Below, one piece after another: positions 26,615 to 35,700 of a stretch of DNA of 64,000 bases. Numbering within the stretch: position 1 is the stretch's first letter; each line of letters opens with the position of its first letter. Origin of the DNA: Kalymmatonema hyalinum WJT4-NPBG1 (lineage in GTDB: Bacteria > Cyanobacteriota > Cyanobacteriia > Cyanobacteriales > Nostocaceae). The position numbers were made by a program, and so were the translations under genes. The notes below the pieces were generated by a model. That model searched no databases. It worked only from the letters and a program-made list of their open reading frames with translations, and was not told the DNA's origin. The DNA lies in contig JAHHIB010000007.1 in assembly GCA_019359075.1 (NCBI GenBank), positions 1 through 64,000 on the forward strand. The letters run 5' to 3'.

Positions 26615-26716
26615 TAGCCCAGAATCTCTTATGGCAGTAGCTCCTCCATGCTCTGCAATTAACTCTTCGTGCATGGCTATGACTGCTGATTCGCTCATCC
26701 AGCGCGGTTCCTTCAT
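26615..26716 (-). pseudogene. doc: Doc toxin, N-terminal fragment
   Basis: From the ATG at 26716 the frame reads MKEPRWMSESAVIAMHEELI, AEHGGATAIRDSGLL, the standard N-terminus of Doc (HGG...IRD..LLDSAL). It then breaks at the palindrome ending at 26614. Its ATG overlaps the TGA of the antitoxin as ATGA, the usual operon arrangement. Continuation: 25655-25960. Confidence 0.75.
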
Positions 26717-27012
26717 TTAGCCAATTCTCGAAGAGCGTTTCGGTAGTTCTTGCGAGTTTTCTCAAAAGCCTCCATTAGACCTCTCCAGAAATTAAACATT
26801 AACCCAGACAGCGCAAGGGTTTGAAATTAGTTTTCGGAGATGTCTATTGCTGCTTCAAACTCAGGATCGTATGGAGTCATCCGAACTCCATCAGGAGTTT
26901 CTGTGAGAAAAATATTATCCCCTTCTTGAATATTTAACTTTTGCAGTAACTCTTTAGGAAATACTGCTCCTAAAGAGTTACCAATCTTTCTAATCTTCAA
27001 ATTGTAATGCAT
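26713..27012 (-). pseudogene. MazE/AbrB-type antitoxin interrupted by a MITE
   Basis: The first part reads MHYNLKIRKIGNSLGAVFPK..., an AbrB/SpoVT swapped-hairpin DNA-binding antitoxin, up to DPEFEAAI. It then runs into an insertion and stops at 26827 (61 codons). Removing 67 bp plus one TA restores ...EAAI-MEAFEKTRKNYRNALRELAK in frame, the normal tail of this family. The shortened 61-aa product keeps the DNA-binding domain but has lost most of the toxin-binding tail. Confidence 0.75.
26778..26844. mobile_element. 67-bp MITE with TA target duplication
   Basis: The ends GACCTCTCC and (complement) GACATCTCC are inverted, and the similarity continues inward (AGAAATTAA/GAAAACTAA). TA flanks both sides, as for IS630/Tc1-mariner-type transposition. 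It is non-autonomous. Confidence 0.75.
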
Positions 27013-27103
27013 ACTACCTCTAAACCTGATATTAGGTGTGGAATCGCTAACTAACGTAAATAAATTCTAGTTATTACAATTGTTACAACTAAGTGAAAAT
27101 AAA

Positions 27104-30100
27104 ATGTCAACACACTTAGAAAACCCGAATCACCAGCTTATGAGCCAGTATTTTTCTGAGAACTCCTCCCCAGCTGCTGAAAAAAAATTCAATATTCCTG
27201 AAGAAGCAGAAGCCTTTATCTTTCCCACATCATTCGCCCAAGCTAGGCTGTGGTTTCTCAACCAGTTGGTATCGGGCAATCCCTTCTATAATGTGTCAAC
27301 AGCGCTTCGCCTGACAGGGAGGCTCAACTTAACTGCCTTAGAGGAGACATTCAACGAAATTGTACGCCGCCACGAAACTTTACGCACCACTTTTGTGTTG
27401 ATGGAAGGGCAACCAATGCAGGCGATCGCCCCCACCTTAACCATACCCCTTCCCTTAATAGACCTACGTCATCTTTCAGCAACAGAACGCGAGACACAAG
27501 CGCGACAACTCACAACCGCAGAGGCTCAACGTCCTTTCAATCTAACCACTAGTCCATTACTGCGAGTGACGCTGCTACAACTGGATCAAGCAGAATATCT
27601 GCTGTTGATCAATCTACACCACATTGTTGCCGATGGCTGGTCTATAGGAGTACTCATTCGAGAACTGGGGGCATTATACACAGCTTTTCTTGAACAGAAG
27701 CCATTACTCCTGCCAGAACTACCCATCCAATATGCAGATTTCGCTCAATGGCAGCGCGAGTGGCTTGTGGGAGAAGTGCTCCAAACTCAATTAGCTTACT
27801 GGCAAAAGCAATTGAACGGCATCTCGGTGCTAAATCTCCCCACCGACAGATCAAGATCAGCAGTGCCAACATACAGAGGAGCAAGACAATTTCTAGAACT
27901 CCCGCCATCTTTGAGTCAAGCGCTAGTTGCCCTCAGCCATCAAGAAGGCGTTACCTTGTTCATGACTTTGCTAGGAGCATTCCAAACGTTGCTTTATCGC
28001 TACACGCAGCAAGAGGACATTGTAGTAGGTTCACCAATTGCCAATCGTAACCGCAGCGAAATAGAAGGGTTAATTGGTTTTTTTGTCAATAGCTTAGTGC
28101 TGCGAACTGATTTATCAGGCAACCCGACGTTTCGGGAACTGTTGAATCGAGTACGAGAAGTCACTTTGGGAGCGTATGCCCATCAGGATTTGCCTTTTGA
28201 AAAACTGGTGGAGGAACTGCATCCGCAGCGAGATTTAAGCCGTCATCCGCTGTTCCAAGTCGTGTTCAGCCTGCAAAACACTCCGATTGAAGCGCTAGAG
28301 TTACCTGGGCTAACGCTGTCGCTGTTGGAGTTCGACAGCAAAACCGCTAAGCTTGATTTGGAGTTCCACCTGTGGCAGGATTTGGAAAGTCTGAAAGGAC
28401 AAGTGGTGTACAGCACCGATTTATTTGATGACACCACCATCACCCGGATGCTAAAACATTTCCAAACGCTGCTAGAAAGCATTGTTGCTCATCCAGAACA
28501 GCGCCTCTCAGATTTGCCTTTGCTGACTGCGCGAGAACGGCAGCAGTTATTGATTGATTGGAATAATACCAGGAGAGACTACCCGCAGAACAAGTGTTTT
28601 CATCAGTTGTTTGAAGCACTCTCAGAGCAAACTCCTGATGCCATAGCAGTAGTCTTTGAAAACCAACACTTAACCTACCGGGAACTGAACATCCGAGCTA
28701 ACCAACTTGCACATCACCTGCAACAACTGGGGGTAGTCCCAGACACTTTAGTTGGGATCTGCGTAGAGCGTTCTTTTGAGATGATCATCGGAGTGTTGGG
28801 CATCCTCAAAGCGGGTGGAGCATATTTGCCTTTAGATCCCAGTTATCCTCAAGCGCGTCTTAACTTCATGCTGGAAGACGCTCAAGTGTCCATCTTACTA
28901 ACTCATTCTTCATTAACCTCCTTGTTTCCTAGGGGCACTGCACAGAACAGCCCCTACACCCAGCAATCCAACAAAGATTCAGGGGATCAGCAACATGAAT
29001 TGACTGTCATTTGCATAGATCAAGATTGGCAGACTATTACACAACAAAGCCAAGAAAACCCAAAGAACTGCGTAACATCTGACAACTTAGCTTATATCAT
29101 CTACACCTCTGGCTCAACAGGAAAACCTAAAGGTGTTTTCATCGAACACCGAGGACTATCCAACTTAATACAAGCGCAGATTGAAAGTTTCAACTTACAA
29201 CCAAATCATCGCATTCTACAATTTGCATCATTAAGTTTCGATGCCTCAATTTTTGAGATTGTCATGGCATTGGGAACAGGAGCGACTCTTTATTTAGCAA
29301 ACAAAGAATCCCTTCTACCCGGACAAGCTTTGATCCAACTATTGCGCGAAAAAGCTATTACTCATGTCGCCCTTCCGCCTGCTGTTTTAGCAGTCCTACC
29401 AAAAGCAGAACTTCCCGCACTGCAAACTATTATTTGTGCAGGTGAATCCTGTTCCGAAGATATTGTAAAACGTTGGGCATCTGGTCGCCGATTTTTTAAT
29501 GCTTACGGACCAACTGAAGCAACTGTTTGGTCAACTGTTGCAGAAATTAGCGCTACTGGTGAAAAACCGTCGATTGGTCGCCCTATTGCTAACACTCAAA
29601 TATATATATTAGATAAGCATTTACAACCTTTACCAATTGGAATTCCTGGCGAATTATATATCAGTGGTGATGGGCTTGCCCGAGGCTACCTTAATCGCCC
29701 TGAATTAACAGAAACTCGCTTTATACAAGAAACCGAGTTTCTCCCAAGAACGCGACTTTACAAAACAGGTGATTTAGCTCGTTATCAACCAGACGGCAAT
29801 ATTGAATTTATCGATCGCATTGACAATCAGATAAAAATTCGCGGTTTCCGCATCGAATTGGGAGAGATTGAAACGGTGCTGAGACAACATCAAAGCGTGC
29901 AAGAAACGGTGGTCATTGCTCAAGAGAATGTCTCTGGTGAGAAGCACTTGGTAGCTTATATTGTTCTCCATCAAACACAAGCAGCAACAAATATTGAACT
30001 ACGTAACTTTTTAAAAGAAAAATTGCCAGAATACATGGTGCCAAGAGCTTTTGTAGTGGTCAGATCTCTGCCGCTAACGCCTAATGGGAAAGTAGATATC

Positions 30101-31276
30101 CATGCTTTGCCTACACCCTATAGTCCTAATAGCCGCTCATTAGATAAAGCATTTGTTGCTCCTCGTAACTCAACCGAGTCAACACTTGCAAAAATCTGGG
30201 CTGAAGTTCTTAACCTTGAATCTGTTGGTATTCACGACAGCTTCTTCGACTTGGGAGGGAATTCTCTGCTAGCTGTACGCCTTGTAGAGCAAATCCACAA
30301 GCAATTTGAACGTGAGTTACCACTATCTTCCTTATTTTTAAATTCAACAATTGAAAGTTTAGCAAAATCTCTATCCTCAAAAAAATATTCTCTGCCTTGG
30401 TCTCCTTTAGTTGCCATTCAGCCTAGTGGTTCAAATCCTCCTTTCTTCTGTGTTCATCCCATTTTTGGTGTTGTTTTCCCTTATTACGAATTGGCTCAGC
30501 AGTTAGGTAAAAATCAACCATTTTACGGGCTACAACCTATGGGGCTTGACGGAGAAAGCTCGCCACTGACTCGCATCGAAGACATGGCGACTTACTATAT
30601 TGAAGCATTGCGTACAGTGCAGCCAAGAGGTCCTTATTTTTTAGGAGGTTGGTCTTTTGGAGGTTTGGTTGCTTTTGAAATGGCTCAGCAACTGCAAGCA
30701 AGCGGTCATGAAGTGGCTCTACTTGCTTTGCTTGACACTGTAGCACCAGTTCCCAGGAATAAACCTTCTGTTGGCGATAGTTTGAGGTTTCTTTTCACTA
30801 CAGTGGCGCGATATATATGGTCATTTTTCCTCGATTATTTTTATCTCATGACCGCGTCTAACAAGAATCAAGTTGACAGTTTGACTTCTCGTTTTCCTAT
30901 TTTTAATCCTATTTTTAATAACTTTGTTCGGCGCATTGAAACCAATCTGTTCTCGCACTTTATACCTCAAGAGTCCAAGTCACGGATTTTGCGCGAGTTA
31001 ACAATTCGCCCCATGCTTCGTGTTTTCCATGCCAACAGCCAAGCAACTCTCAACTATGTCCCACAAGTCTATCCGCAGCGAATAACTCTTTTTAGAACAA
31101 GCGTTCAGTCAAGCATTGCTGAGCGAGATCTAACTATCGGCTGGAGTGAGATCGCTCTTAAAGGAGTGGAAATTCATAACATTCCTGGCAATCACCTAAC
31201 TATGCTGAGAAAACCCCATATCCAGGTTCTTGCCGAACAGCTAAAAGCTTGTATTGAGAAAACCCAGACTTTATAA
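27104..31276 (+). CDS. NRPS module 3: C-A-PCP-thioesterase (termination)
   Basis: A 1390-aa protein: C domain (45-480, SFAQARLWFLNQL, HHIVADGWSIG), A domain (505-1010, YTSGSTGKPKG, AYGPTEA, YKTGDLARYQPDG, NGKVD), PCP (LGGNSLLAV) and type I thioesterase (1130-1385: FFCVHPIFGVVFPYYELA, nucleophile GGWSFGGLVAF, acid LLDTVAP, His in GNHLTML). The code reads D-A-F-A-I-A-A-V-W-K; the IAAV core recalls Phe/Tyr codes but three positions differ, so the substrate is uncertain. The TE releases the peptide by hydrolysis or cyclisation. ATG 27104 was preferred to a TTG at 27080. Confidence 0.93.
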   Translation: MSTHLENPNHQLMSQYFSENSSPAAEKKFNIPEEAEAFIFPTSFAQARLWFLNQLVSGNPFYNVSTALRLTGRLNLTALEETFNEIVRRHETLRTTFVLMEGQPMQAIAPTLTIPLPLIDLRHLSATERETQARQLTTAEAQRPFNLTTSPLLRVTLLQLDQAEYLLLINLHHIVADGWSIGVLIRELGALYTAFLEQKPLLLPELPIQYADFAQWQREWLVGEVLQTQLAYWQKQLNGISVLNLPTDRSRSAVPTYRGARQFLELPPSLSQALVALSHQEGVTLFMTLLGAFQTLLYRYTQQEDIVVGSPIANRNRSEIEGLIGFFVNSLVLRTDLSGNPTFRELLNRVREVTLGAYAHQDLPFEKLVEELHPQRDLSRHPLFQVVFSLQNTPIEALELPGLTLSLLEFDSKTAKLDLEFHLWQDLESLKGQVVYSTDLFDDTTITRMLKHFQTLLESIVAHPEQRLSDLPLLTARERQQLLIDWNNTRRDYPQNKCFHQLFEALSEQTPDAIAVVFENQHLTYRELNIRANQLAHHLQQLGVVPDTLVGICVERSFEMIIGVLGILKAGGAYLPLDPSYPQARLNFMLEDAQVSILLTHSSLTSLFPRGTAQNSPYTQQSNKDSGDQQHELTVICIDQDWQTITQQSQENPKNCVTSDNLAYIIYTSGSTGKPKGVFIEHRGLSNLIQAQIESFNLQPNHRILQFASLSFDASIFEIVMALGTGATLYLANKESLLPGQALIQLLREKAITHVALPPAVLAVLPKAELPALQTIICAGESCSEDIVKRWASGRRFFNAYGPTEATVWSTVAEISATGEKPSIGRPIANTQIYILDKHLQPLPIGIPGELYISGDGLARGYLNRPELTETRFIQETEFLPRTRLYKTGDLARYQPDGNIEFIDRIDNQIKIRGFRIELGEIETVLRQHQSVQETVVIAQENVSGEKHLVAYIVLHQTQAATNIELRNFLKEKLPEYMVPRAFVVVRSLPLTPNGKVDIHALPTPYSPNSRSLDKAFVAPRNSTESTLAKIWAEVLNLESVGIHDSFFDLGGNSLLAVRLVEQIHKQFERELPLSSLFLNSTIESLAKSLSSKKYSLPWSPLVAIQPSGSNPPFFCVHPIFGVVFPYYELAQQLGKNQPFYGLQPMGLDGESSPLTRIEDMATYYIEALRTVQPRGPYFLGGWSFGGLVAFEMAQQLQASGHEVALLALLDTVAPVPRNKPSVGDSLRFLFTTVARYIWSFFLDYFYLMTASNKNQVDSLTSRFPIFNPIFNNFVRRIETNLFSHFIPQESKSRILRELTIRPMLRVFHANSQATLNYVPQVYPQRITLFRTSVQSSIAERDLTIGWSEIALKGVEIHNIPGNHLTMLRKPHIQVLAEQLKACIEKTQTL

Positions 31277-31327
31277 AAGCAGTCGTCTGGTTATTTGTCT
31301 CCTAGCAGTATAACCCAACGAACCTCT

Positions 31328-31454
31328 GATATCTCCGGTTAAAGATTTATCATTAAGGCTGCTCTTGAGCAGGGGAACAGGGGCGCAGGGGAGAGGATTT
31401 TCACTCTTTTTGCACAGATGCATTGAATAATAACTAATTAACCGGACTTGATAT
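31328..31454. repeat. Dispersed element with CCGGTTAA termini, copy 1
   Basis: About 127 bp with inverted ends (GATATCTCCGGTTAA / TTAACCGGACTTGATAT) and an internal CAGGGG-rich run. A second copy lies inverted at 43742-43869, including the flank TTATCATTAAGGC and the core AATAATAACTAATTAACCGG. Confidence 0.8.
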
Positions 31455-31669
31455 GAATCGTCGGGTAGCTGCTGCTTTCATCTAGACGCTAAGAATTTCC
31501 CATTTATTGGAGAGAAATTTGTAATATTTCATACTATCAGAGCATTAAAAACAGAATTTCGCCTAATAGGTATAGATGTTTTGATACATTTTCTCATTCA
31601 ATAGAAAGATGAATAATTTTTGAATATTTCTAATATGAAAAAGGAAGAAGCAATGCAGGAGAAAAATAG

Positions 31670-32575
31670 ATGGCACTCGTAAAGCTTGGTGACTTCTACC
31701 CTGACTATCGTGAAGAACACTCCGATATAGATGACATCAAGAACTTTGATGTTTATACTCAAGGAGATAATAAAGTCGGCTCGGTTTACGATATCTTAGT
31801 CGATGAGCAAACAGGGAAATTCCGCTATTTCATTGTAGACACAGGCTTTTGGGTTTTTGGCAAGAAAGTTTTACTGCCTGTTGGTCTTGGCAACATTGAT
31901 TATGGTGCAAGACGGATTTCTGTCAATGGTCTGAGCAAAGAGCAAGTCGAAAGCCTGCCTAATTACGATAACTTGGAAAAGGTTGATTTTGACTACGAAG
32001 AGCAGGTACGCGGTGCATACCGTCCAATCGCTGGTACTTCTGCAGCTACTACAGCTACAGCAGCTACAGCAGCTACAGCAGCTACAGCAGCGACTTCTGA
32101 CGTGACTCAATCTACTTACGATCGCAATACTTACAACTACGAGCACGAACCGTCGCTATATAACCTTAATGACAGCAATGACAGCGAGGGGCAAACCTTG
32201 AAGCTGTATGAAGAGCGGTTGATTGCTGACAAACAGCGCCGTAAGACTGGAGAAGTGACGATCGGCAAACACGTGGAAACACAAACAGCTCGTGTTGCAG
32301 TACCCGTGGATAAAGAGCGCGTCGTCATTGAGCGTACAACTCCCACAGATGTTACAGCTGTAAATCCAGGCGAAGCCAACTTCCGTGAAGGTGAAGTTGC
32401 TCGTGTGGAGATTTACGAAGAAACGGCCGATATCCGCAAAGAGGCTGTTGTGCGCGAAGAAGTCCGAGTCAAGAAGGTTGTAGAACACGAGACAGCTGAA
32501 GCAACTGATACGATTCGACGTGAAGAGCTAGACGTGGATACCCAAGGTCGTCCTGTTATCGATAAGCAAGGCTAG
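31670..32575 (+). CDS. PRC-barrel and DUF2382 stress-type protein
   Basis: A 301-aa protein with an N-terminal PRC-barrel (residues 20-105, FDVYTQGDNKVGSVYDILVD ... YFIVDTGFWVFGKKVLLPVG), an Ala-Thr linker (AATAATAATAAT, 12-bp DNA repeats near 32040-32090), and a C-terminal DUF2382/YsnF-AvaK domain (LKLYEERLIADKQRRKTGEV ... VRVKKVVEHETAEATDTIRREELDVD). Such proteins are common in Nostoc-type genomes and tied to desiccation or stress; the biochemical role is unknown. GCAGGAGAAAAATAG precedes the ATG. A hairpin follows. Confidence 0.9.
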   Translation: MALVKLGDFYPDYREEHSDIDDIKNFDVYTQGDNKVGSVYDILVDEQTGKFRYFIVDTGFWVFGKKVLLPVGLGNIDYGARRISVNGLSKEQVESLPNYDNLEKVDFDYEEQVRGAYRPIAGTSAATTATAATAATAATAATSDVTQSTYDRNTYNYEHEPSLYNLNDSNDSEGQTLKLYEERLIADKQRRKTGEVTIGKHVETQTARVAVPVDKERVVIERTTPTDVTAVNPGEANFREGEVARVEIYEETADIRKEAVVREEVRVKKVVEHETAEATDTIRREELDVDTQGRPVIDKQG

Positions 32576-32581
32576 CACTTT

Positions 32582-32628
32582 AAAGGCTCACAGGCAGATC
32601 AACTATACAGCCCTAGCTGTGAGCCTTT
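32582..32628 (+). terminator. Hairpin behind the PRC-barrel gene
   Basis: Perfect stem AAAGGCTCACAG/CTGTGAGCCTTT, 12 bp, but with no strong T-run, so termination strength is uncertain. Confidence 0.55.
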
Positions 32629-32809
32629 AAGGCTATTACCTCAAACTGATTATGTAGCGGTTGTCGCCAACGGCAAAGTAATTATTTATGATTTAGGTGA
32701 CAACTTAACTTAACTTAATACTTGACTCATTCCTTTAGCAGACGTTAGAGAAATTAAAAGCGTTTTATAGTAAATCCTTTGTAAAAAGAAAAGCGATTTA
32801 CGGGTTAAA

Positions 32810-33007
32810 ATGCCAAATTTTTCTATTTTGACCATTATTGGACTGGTAATTGCAATAATTGGCGTCATTGCTTGGGTGGGTGGTAGCTTAAGAGTTGCAA
32901 ATCTCGAAATAAATCTTGAAACACCAAAGGGGCGTGTTGTCTTCATTTTTTCTGTGTTACATATTTTGGTGGGTTTGCTAATTATCGTTATTAGTATGGT
33001 AAGTTGA
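32810..33007 (+). CDS. Small two-helix membrane protein
   Basis: A 65-aa protein with two hydrophobic helices (ILTIIGLVIAIIGVIAWVGG and VFIFSVLHILVGLLIIVISM) joined by a polar loop (LRVANLEINLETPKGR). ACGGGTTAAA precedes the ATG. The opposite-strand ORF is a shadow. The stop is convergent with the next gene, 12 bp away. Not recognised. Confidence 0.5.
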   Translation: MPNFSILTIIGLVIAIIGVIAWVGGSLRVANLEINLETPKGRVVFIFSVLHILVGLLIIVISMVS

Positions 33008-33019
33008 GGATTCATGCAA

Positions 33020-34774
33020 TCAAGGGCTTGCTTGCTCAGTTAAAAGCACAGATTCAAGCTTACTGACAGTAGTTAACTCTTGAGTTGCAGTGGAGGCAGA
33101 ACCTTGAAGGCTGAGAGATTGCACCAAACTCAGCGGTAACGGTTCCTGACTGAGGGCATTAATGTAATCTGCACTTAAGTAGCGACGGTAACTCTGCTCA
33201 TTGGCGACGTAGGTCTGGAAGTAGGGAACACTCAAAGCTCTGATATATCGCTGCGCTAAGGCAGGACTTGGACCAATCACCTGTTCGGGAACTGGTACGG
33301 TATCATTTGGTGATGCCCCAATTACCGAGAAGTGGGTTCCGCCATTAATTAATACTAAATATTTGTTTGGGGTTCTTAACCAGGTAAACGGTTGAATTTG
33401 TTCTGGAAGAGCCGGAGCAACGGTATCAAGACTACCAGCCACCATCATCACTGGGATTTTAATTTGGCTGAGACTGGCTTGCCCTAAAATACTACTATCA
33501 ACAGGGTTAATGGCAATAACTGCCTTGACCCGTGGATCTGATAAGTTATATTTAGATTGCGGTAAATCGGTAGCTAAGCACTGAAGCAACAGCGAAACAT
33601 TGAGTACATCTGGTGAAGGTGGGCAATTTTTTTCAAGTTGCTTAAAATCAATTGCTGCTCCTGCTAATGCCAAAGCCGTGTAACCACCAAAGGATTGACC
33701 CACCACGCCTACCTGTTCCAAATTCAAGCGCCCCCTGTAAGTAGGGTCGGATTGAGATAGGCTACTGAGTTGATCCAACAAATACTTTATGTCCAAAGGT
33801 CGGTCAATAAATTCTTTGGGGCTTGTGACTTCTGCCGCCCTACCTCCCAAGAGTGCTTGCAATTGTTGGGCGTTGCTACCTGGATGCTCTGGAACGGCGA
33901 CGACAAAGCCATAAGAAGCAAGGTATTCAGCAAGGTAAGCAAAACTGTTGCGATCAGAGCCAAGTCCGTGGGAGATCACAATGACTGGACGAAGGCTGGA
34001 TACATTTGGTAGGTAGATGTCAGCAGGAAAAATGCGTTCGCGAGAGGAATCGTTGAGTATGATAGTTCGCTTTTGCCAACTAAATTTTCCTGGTCGTGGC
34101 AGCTCAGTCACTGAAATATTATTTAATGTGGGAGGCGTGCCTGCATTCAATGAGGACTGCTTATTGATCAGTGCGATCGCCTGTTGAGTTTGATTCACCA
34201 GCCTTTGGAACGATCCTGCAATCTCCAAGCTGCGCACTAAATCTATCGAAATTGCTCTTGAGGGAAACTTACGTAGCACGTTTAATAACGTTAACCCTTG
34301 TGGATCAGCAGCCGCAAGAATCAGAGAGGCTCGAATTGCATAAAACCCATTAATGCGAGATCCCTGCTGTACAACTTCTCCCAAATTTTCTAACAATCTC
34401 TTGCCAATAGGCGTGTAGAGAAACTGCGAAACAGCTACGGCATTTAGGGGAATGGGAGTCAGCAAAAATTGCCGTAGCAGGTTGAGTTGCTCCTTGCCTG
34501 CATACTGAACATACGCAGCCAAATCATCGTCTATTTTGCCTGTTCTGGCATAAGTTTCGAGAGAATTAATAGCAATAGAGCGAGCCGCAATACCATAAGA
34601 GATGGTCAACCGCTCTGCACCCAAGCTAGGACGGGCGGCTAGGGTAGGGATGAACCCAATACTGAGACACCCCACCGCTATTTGTAGCCAAATTGACTGC
34701 TTGCTGACAACACGAGCGTGAGGACGCAACCGAACAACTCCAGGGATAGCAGGTGACATCGGTAGGCAATTCAT
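33020..34774 (-). CDS. Exported DUF1400 and alpha/beta hydrolase protein
   Basis: A 584-aa protein. The N-terminus has a hydrophobic export segment (SIWLQIAVGCLSIGFIPTLAA), followed by a DUF1400-type helical region (AERLTISYGIAARSIAINSLETYARTGKI, 55-180) found in cyanobacterial secreted hydrolases. The C-terminal half is an alpha/beta hydrolase: VIVISHGLGSDRNSFAYLAEYLAS, nucleophile GVVGQSFGGYTAL, acid AGSLDTVAP, His NGGTHFSVIG. This resembles dienelactone-hydrolase or PAF-acetylhydrolase-like enzymes. ATG 34774 was chosen; a GTG at 34843 would add 23 residues. Likely a periplasmic esterase; substrate unknown. Confidence 0.85.
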   Translation of the reverse strand: MNCLPMSPAIPGVVRLRPHARVVSKQSIWLQIAVGCLSIGFIPTLAARPSLGAERLTISYGIAARSIAINSLETYARTGKIDDDLAAYVQYAGKEQLNLLRQFLLTPIPLNAVAVSQFLYTPIGKRLLENLGEVVQQGSRINGFYAIRASLILAAADPQGLTLLNVLRKFPSRAISIDLVRSLEIAGSFQRLVNQTQQAIALINKQSSLNAGTPPTLNNISVTELPRPGKFSWQKRTIILNDSSRERIFPADIYLPNVSSLRPVIVISHGLGSDRNSFAYLAEYLASYGFVVAVPEHPGSNAQQLQALLGGRAAEVTSPKEFIDRPLDIKYLLDQLSSLSQSDPTYRGRLNLEQVGVVGQSFGGYTALALAGAAIDFKQLEKNCPPSPDVLNVSLLLQCLATDLPQSKYNLSDPRVKAVIAINPVDSSILGQASLSQIKIPVMMVAGSLDTVAPALPEQIQPFTWLRTPNKYLVLINGGTHFSVIGASPNDTVPVPEQVIGPSPALAQRYIRALSVPYFQTYVANEQSYRRYLSADYINALSQEPLPLSLVQSLSLQGSASTATQELTTVSKLESVLLTEQASP

Positions 34775-34910
34775 GAGTATCACTGAGCGCTTATTTAGCA
34801 ATTTTACCAAGAACCACCGATGTGATTCTATTCGCCTTGACACTGGTGTGGTTGATTATCCTTGTGCAACGATGATAGAAGAATGAGCAAGGGGAATTTG
34901 GAAAAAGGCA

Positions 34911-35681
34911 ATGGACAATAACCGCTGGACATTGACAGGAAGAAAAGCCTTGATTACCGGAGCAACGAAGGGCATTGGATTAGCGATCGCCCAAGAATTC
35001 CTGTCCCTGGGTGCTGAGATTATGATTGTTGCCCGAAATGCAGAAGCAGTGAAGCAGCAGCTTGAGAACTGGCAATTGCAAGGATGGAAAGCTCATGGAA
35101 TTGCCGCAGACGTTGCCACACCTAAGGGTCGTCAGGCAATCATTGAACAAGTCAATCAAACTTTAGGAGGATTAGATACTCTTGTCAACAATGTTGGCAC
35201 CAACATTCGCAAAAAGGCGCTGGAATACACAGAACAAGAGTATGAGTCTATATTTCAAACCAATTTAACTTCTATATTTGAAATGTGCCGACTGGCTTAC
35301 CCTTTGCTGAAAGCTGGAAACAACAGTAGCATCGTTAATATAGGTTCTGTTGCTGGGTTAACCGCAGTTCGCACAGGCGCACCTTATGGGATGACAAAAG
35401 CGGCGCTTGTACAACTGACCCGTTCTTTGGCTGTAGAATGGGCAGGAAATCAAATTCGGGTAAACACTGTTGCTCCCTGGTTTATTCTCACCCCTTTAAC
35501 GGAACCTTTGTTGAGCAATTCAGATGTATTGAACTCTGTTGTATCGCGCACGCCGATGGGGCGAGTTGGTACACCAGAAGAAGTCGCAGGTTTAGTGGCG
35601 TTTTTGTGTATGCCAACAGCTACTTACATTACTGGACAGTGTATCGCGGTTGATGGTGGCTTTTTAGCCTTTGGTTTCTAG
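34911..35681 (+). CDS. Short-chain dehydrogenase/reductase
   Basis: A 256-aa classical SDR: cofactor loop TGATKGIG (residues 17-24), NNVG (about 92-95), and catalytic Ser (NIGSVAG), Tyr and Lys (YGMTKAA). The C-terminal [13 protein letters not shown] and [12 protein letters not shown] motifs follow. The closest named pattern is tropinone-reductase-like SDR ([17 protein letters not shown]). It uses NADP(H) or NAD(H) to reduce or oxidise an unidentified carbonyl or alcohol. It is divergent from the hydrolase at 33020. Confidence 0.9.
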   Translation: MDNNRWTLTGRKALITGATKGIGLAIAQEFLSLGAEIMIVARNAEAVKQQLENWQLQGWKAHGIAADVATPKGRQAIIEQVNQTLGGLDTLVNNVGTNIRKKALEYTEQEYESIFQTNLTSIFEMCRLAYPLLKAGNNSSIVNIGSVAGLTAVRTGAPYGMTKAALVQLTRSLAVEWAGNQIRVNTVAPWFILTPLTEPLLSNSDVLNSVVSRTPMGRVGTPEEVAGLVAFLCMPTATYITGQCIAVDGGFLAFGF

Positions 35682-35700
35682 AAACTAGGGCGATATCTTC

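Noticed and set aside
32631-32715. Open stretch reading LLPQTDYVAVVANGKVIIYD
   Set aside because: Protein-like but only about 27 codons, with no start codon or ribosome site; may be a gene remnant but cannot be assigned.
32710-33015. 101-aa minus-strand ORF
   Set aside because: Antisense to the better supported 65-aa membrane protein; composition typical of a shadow.
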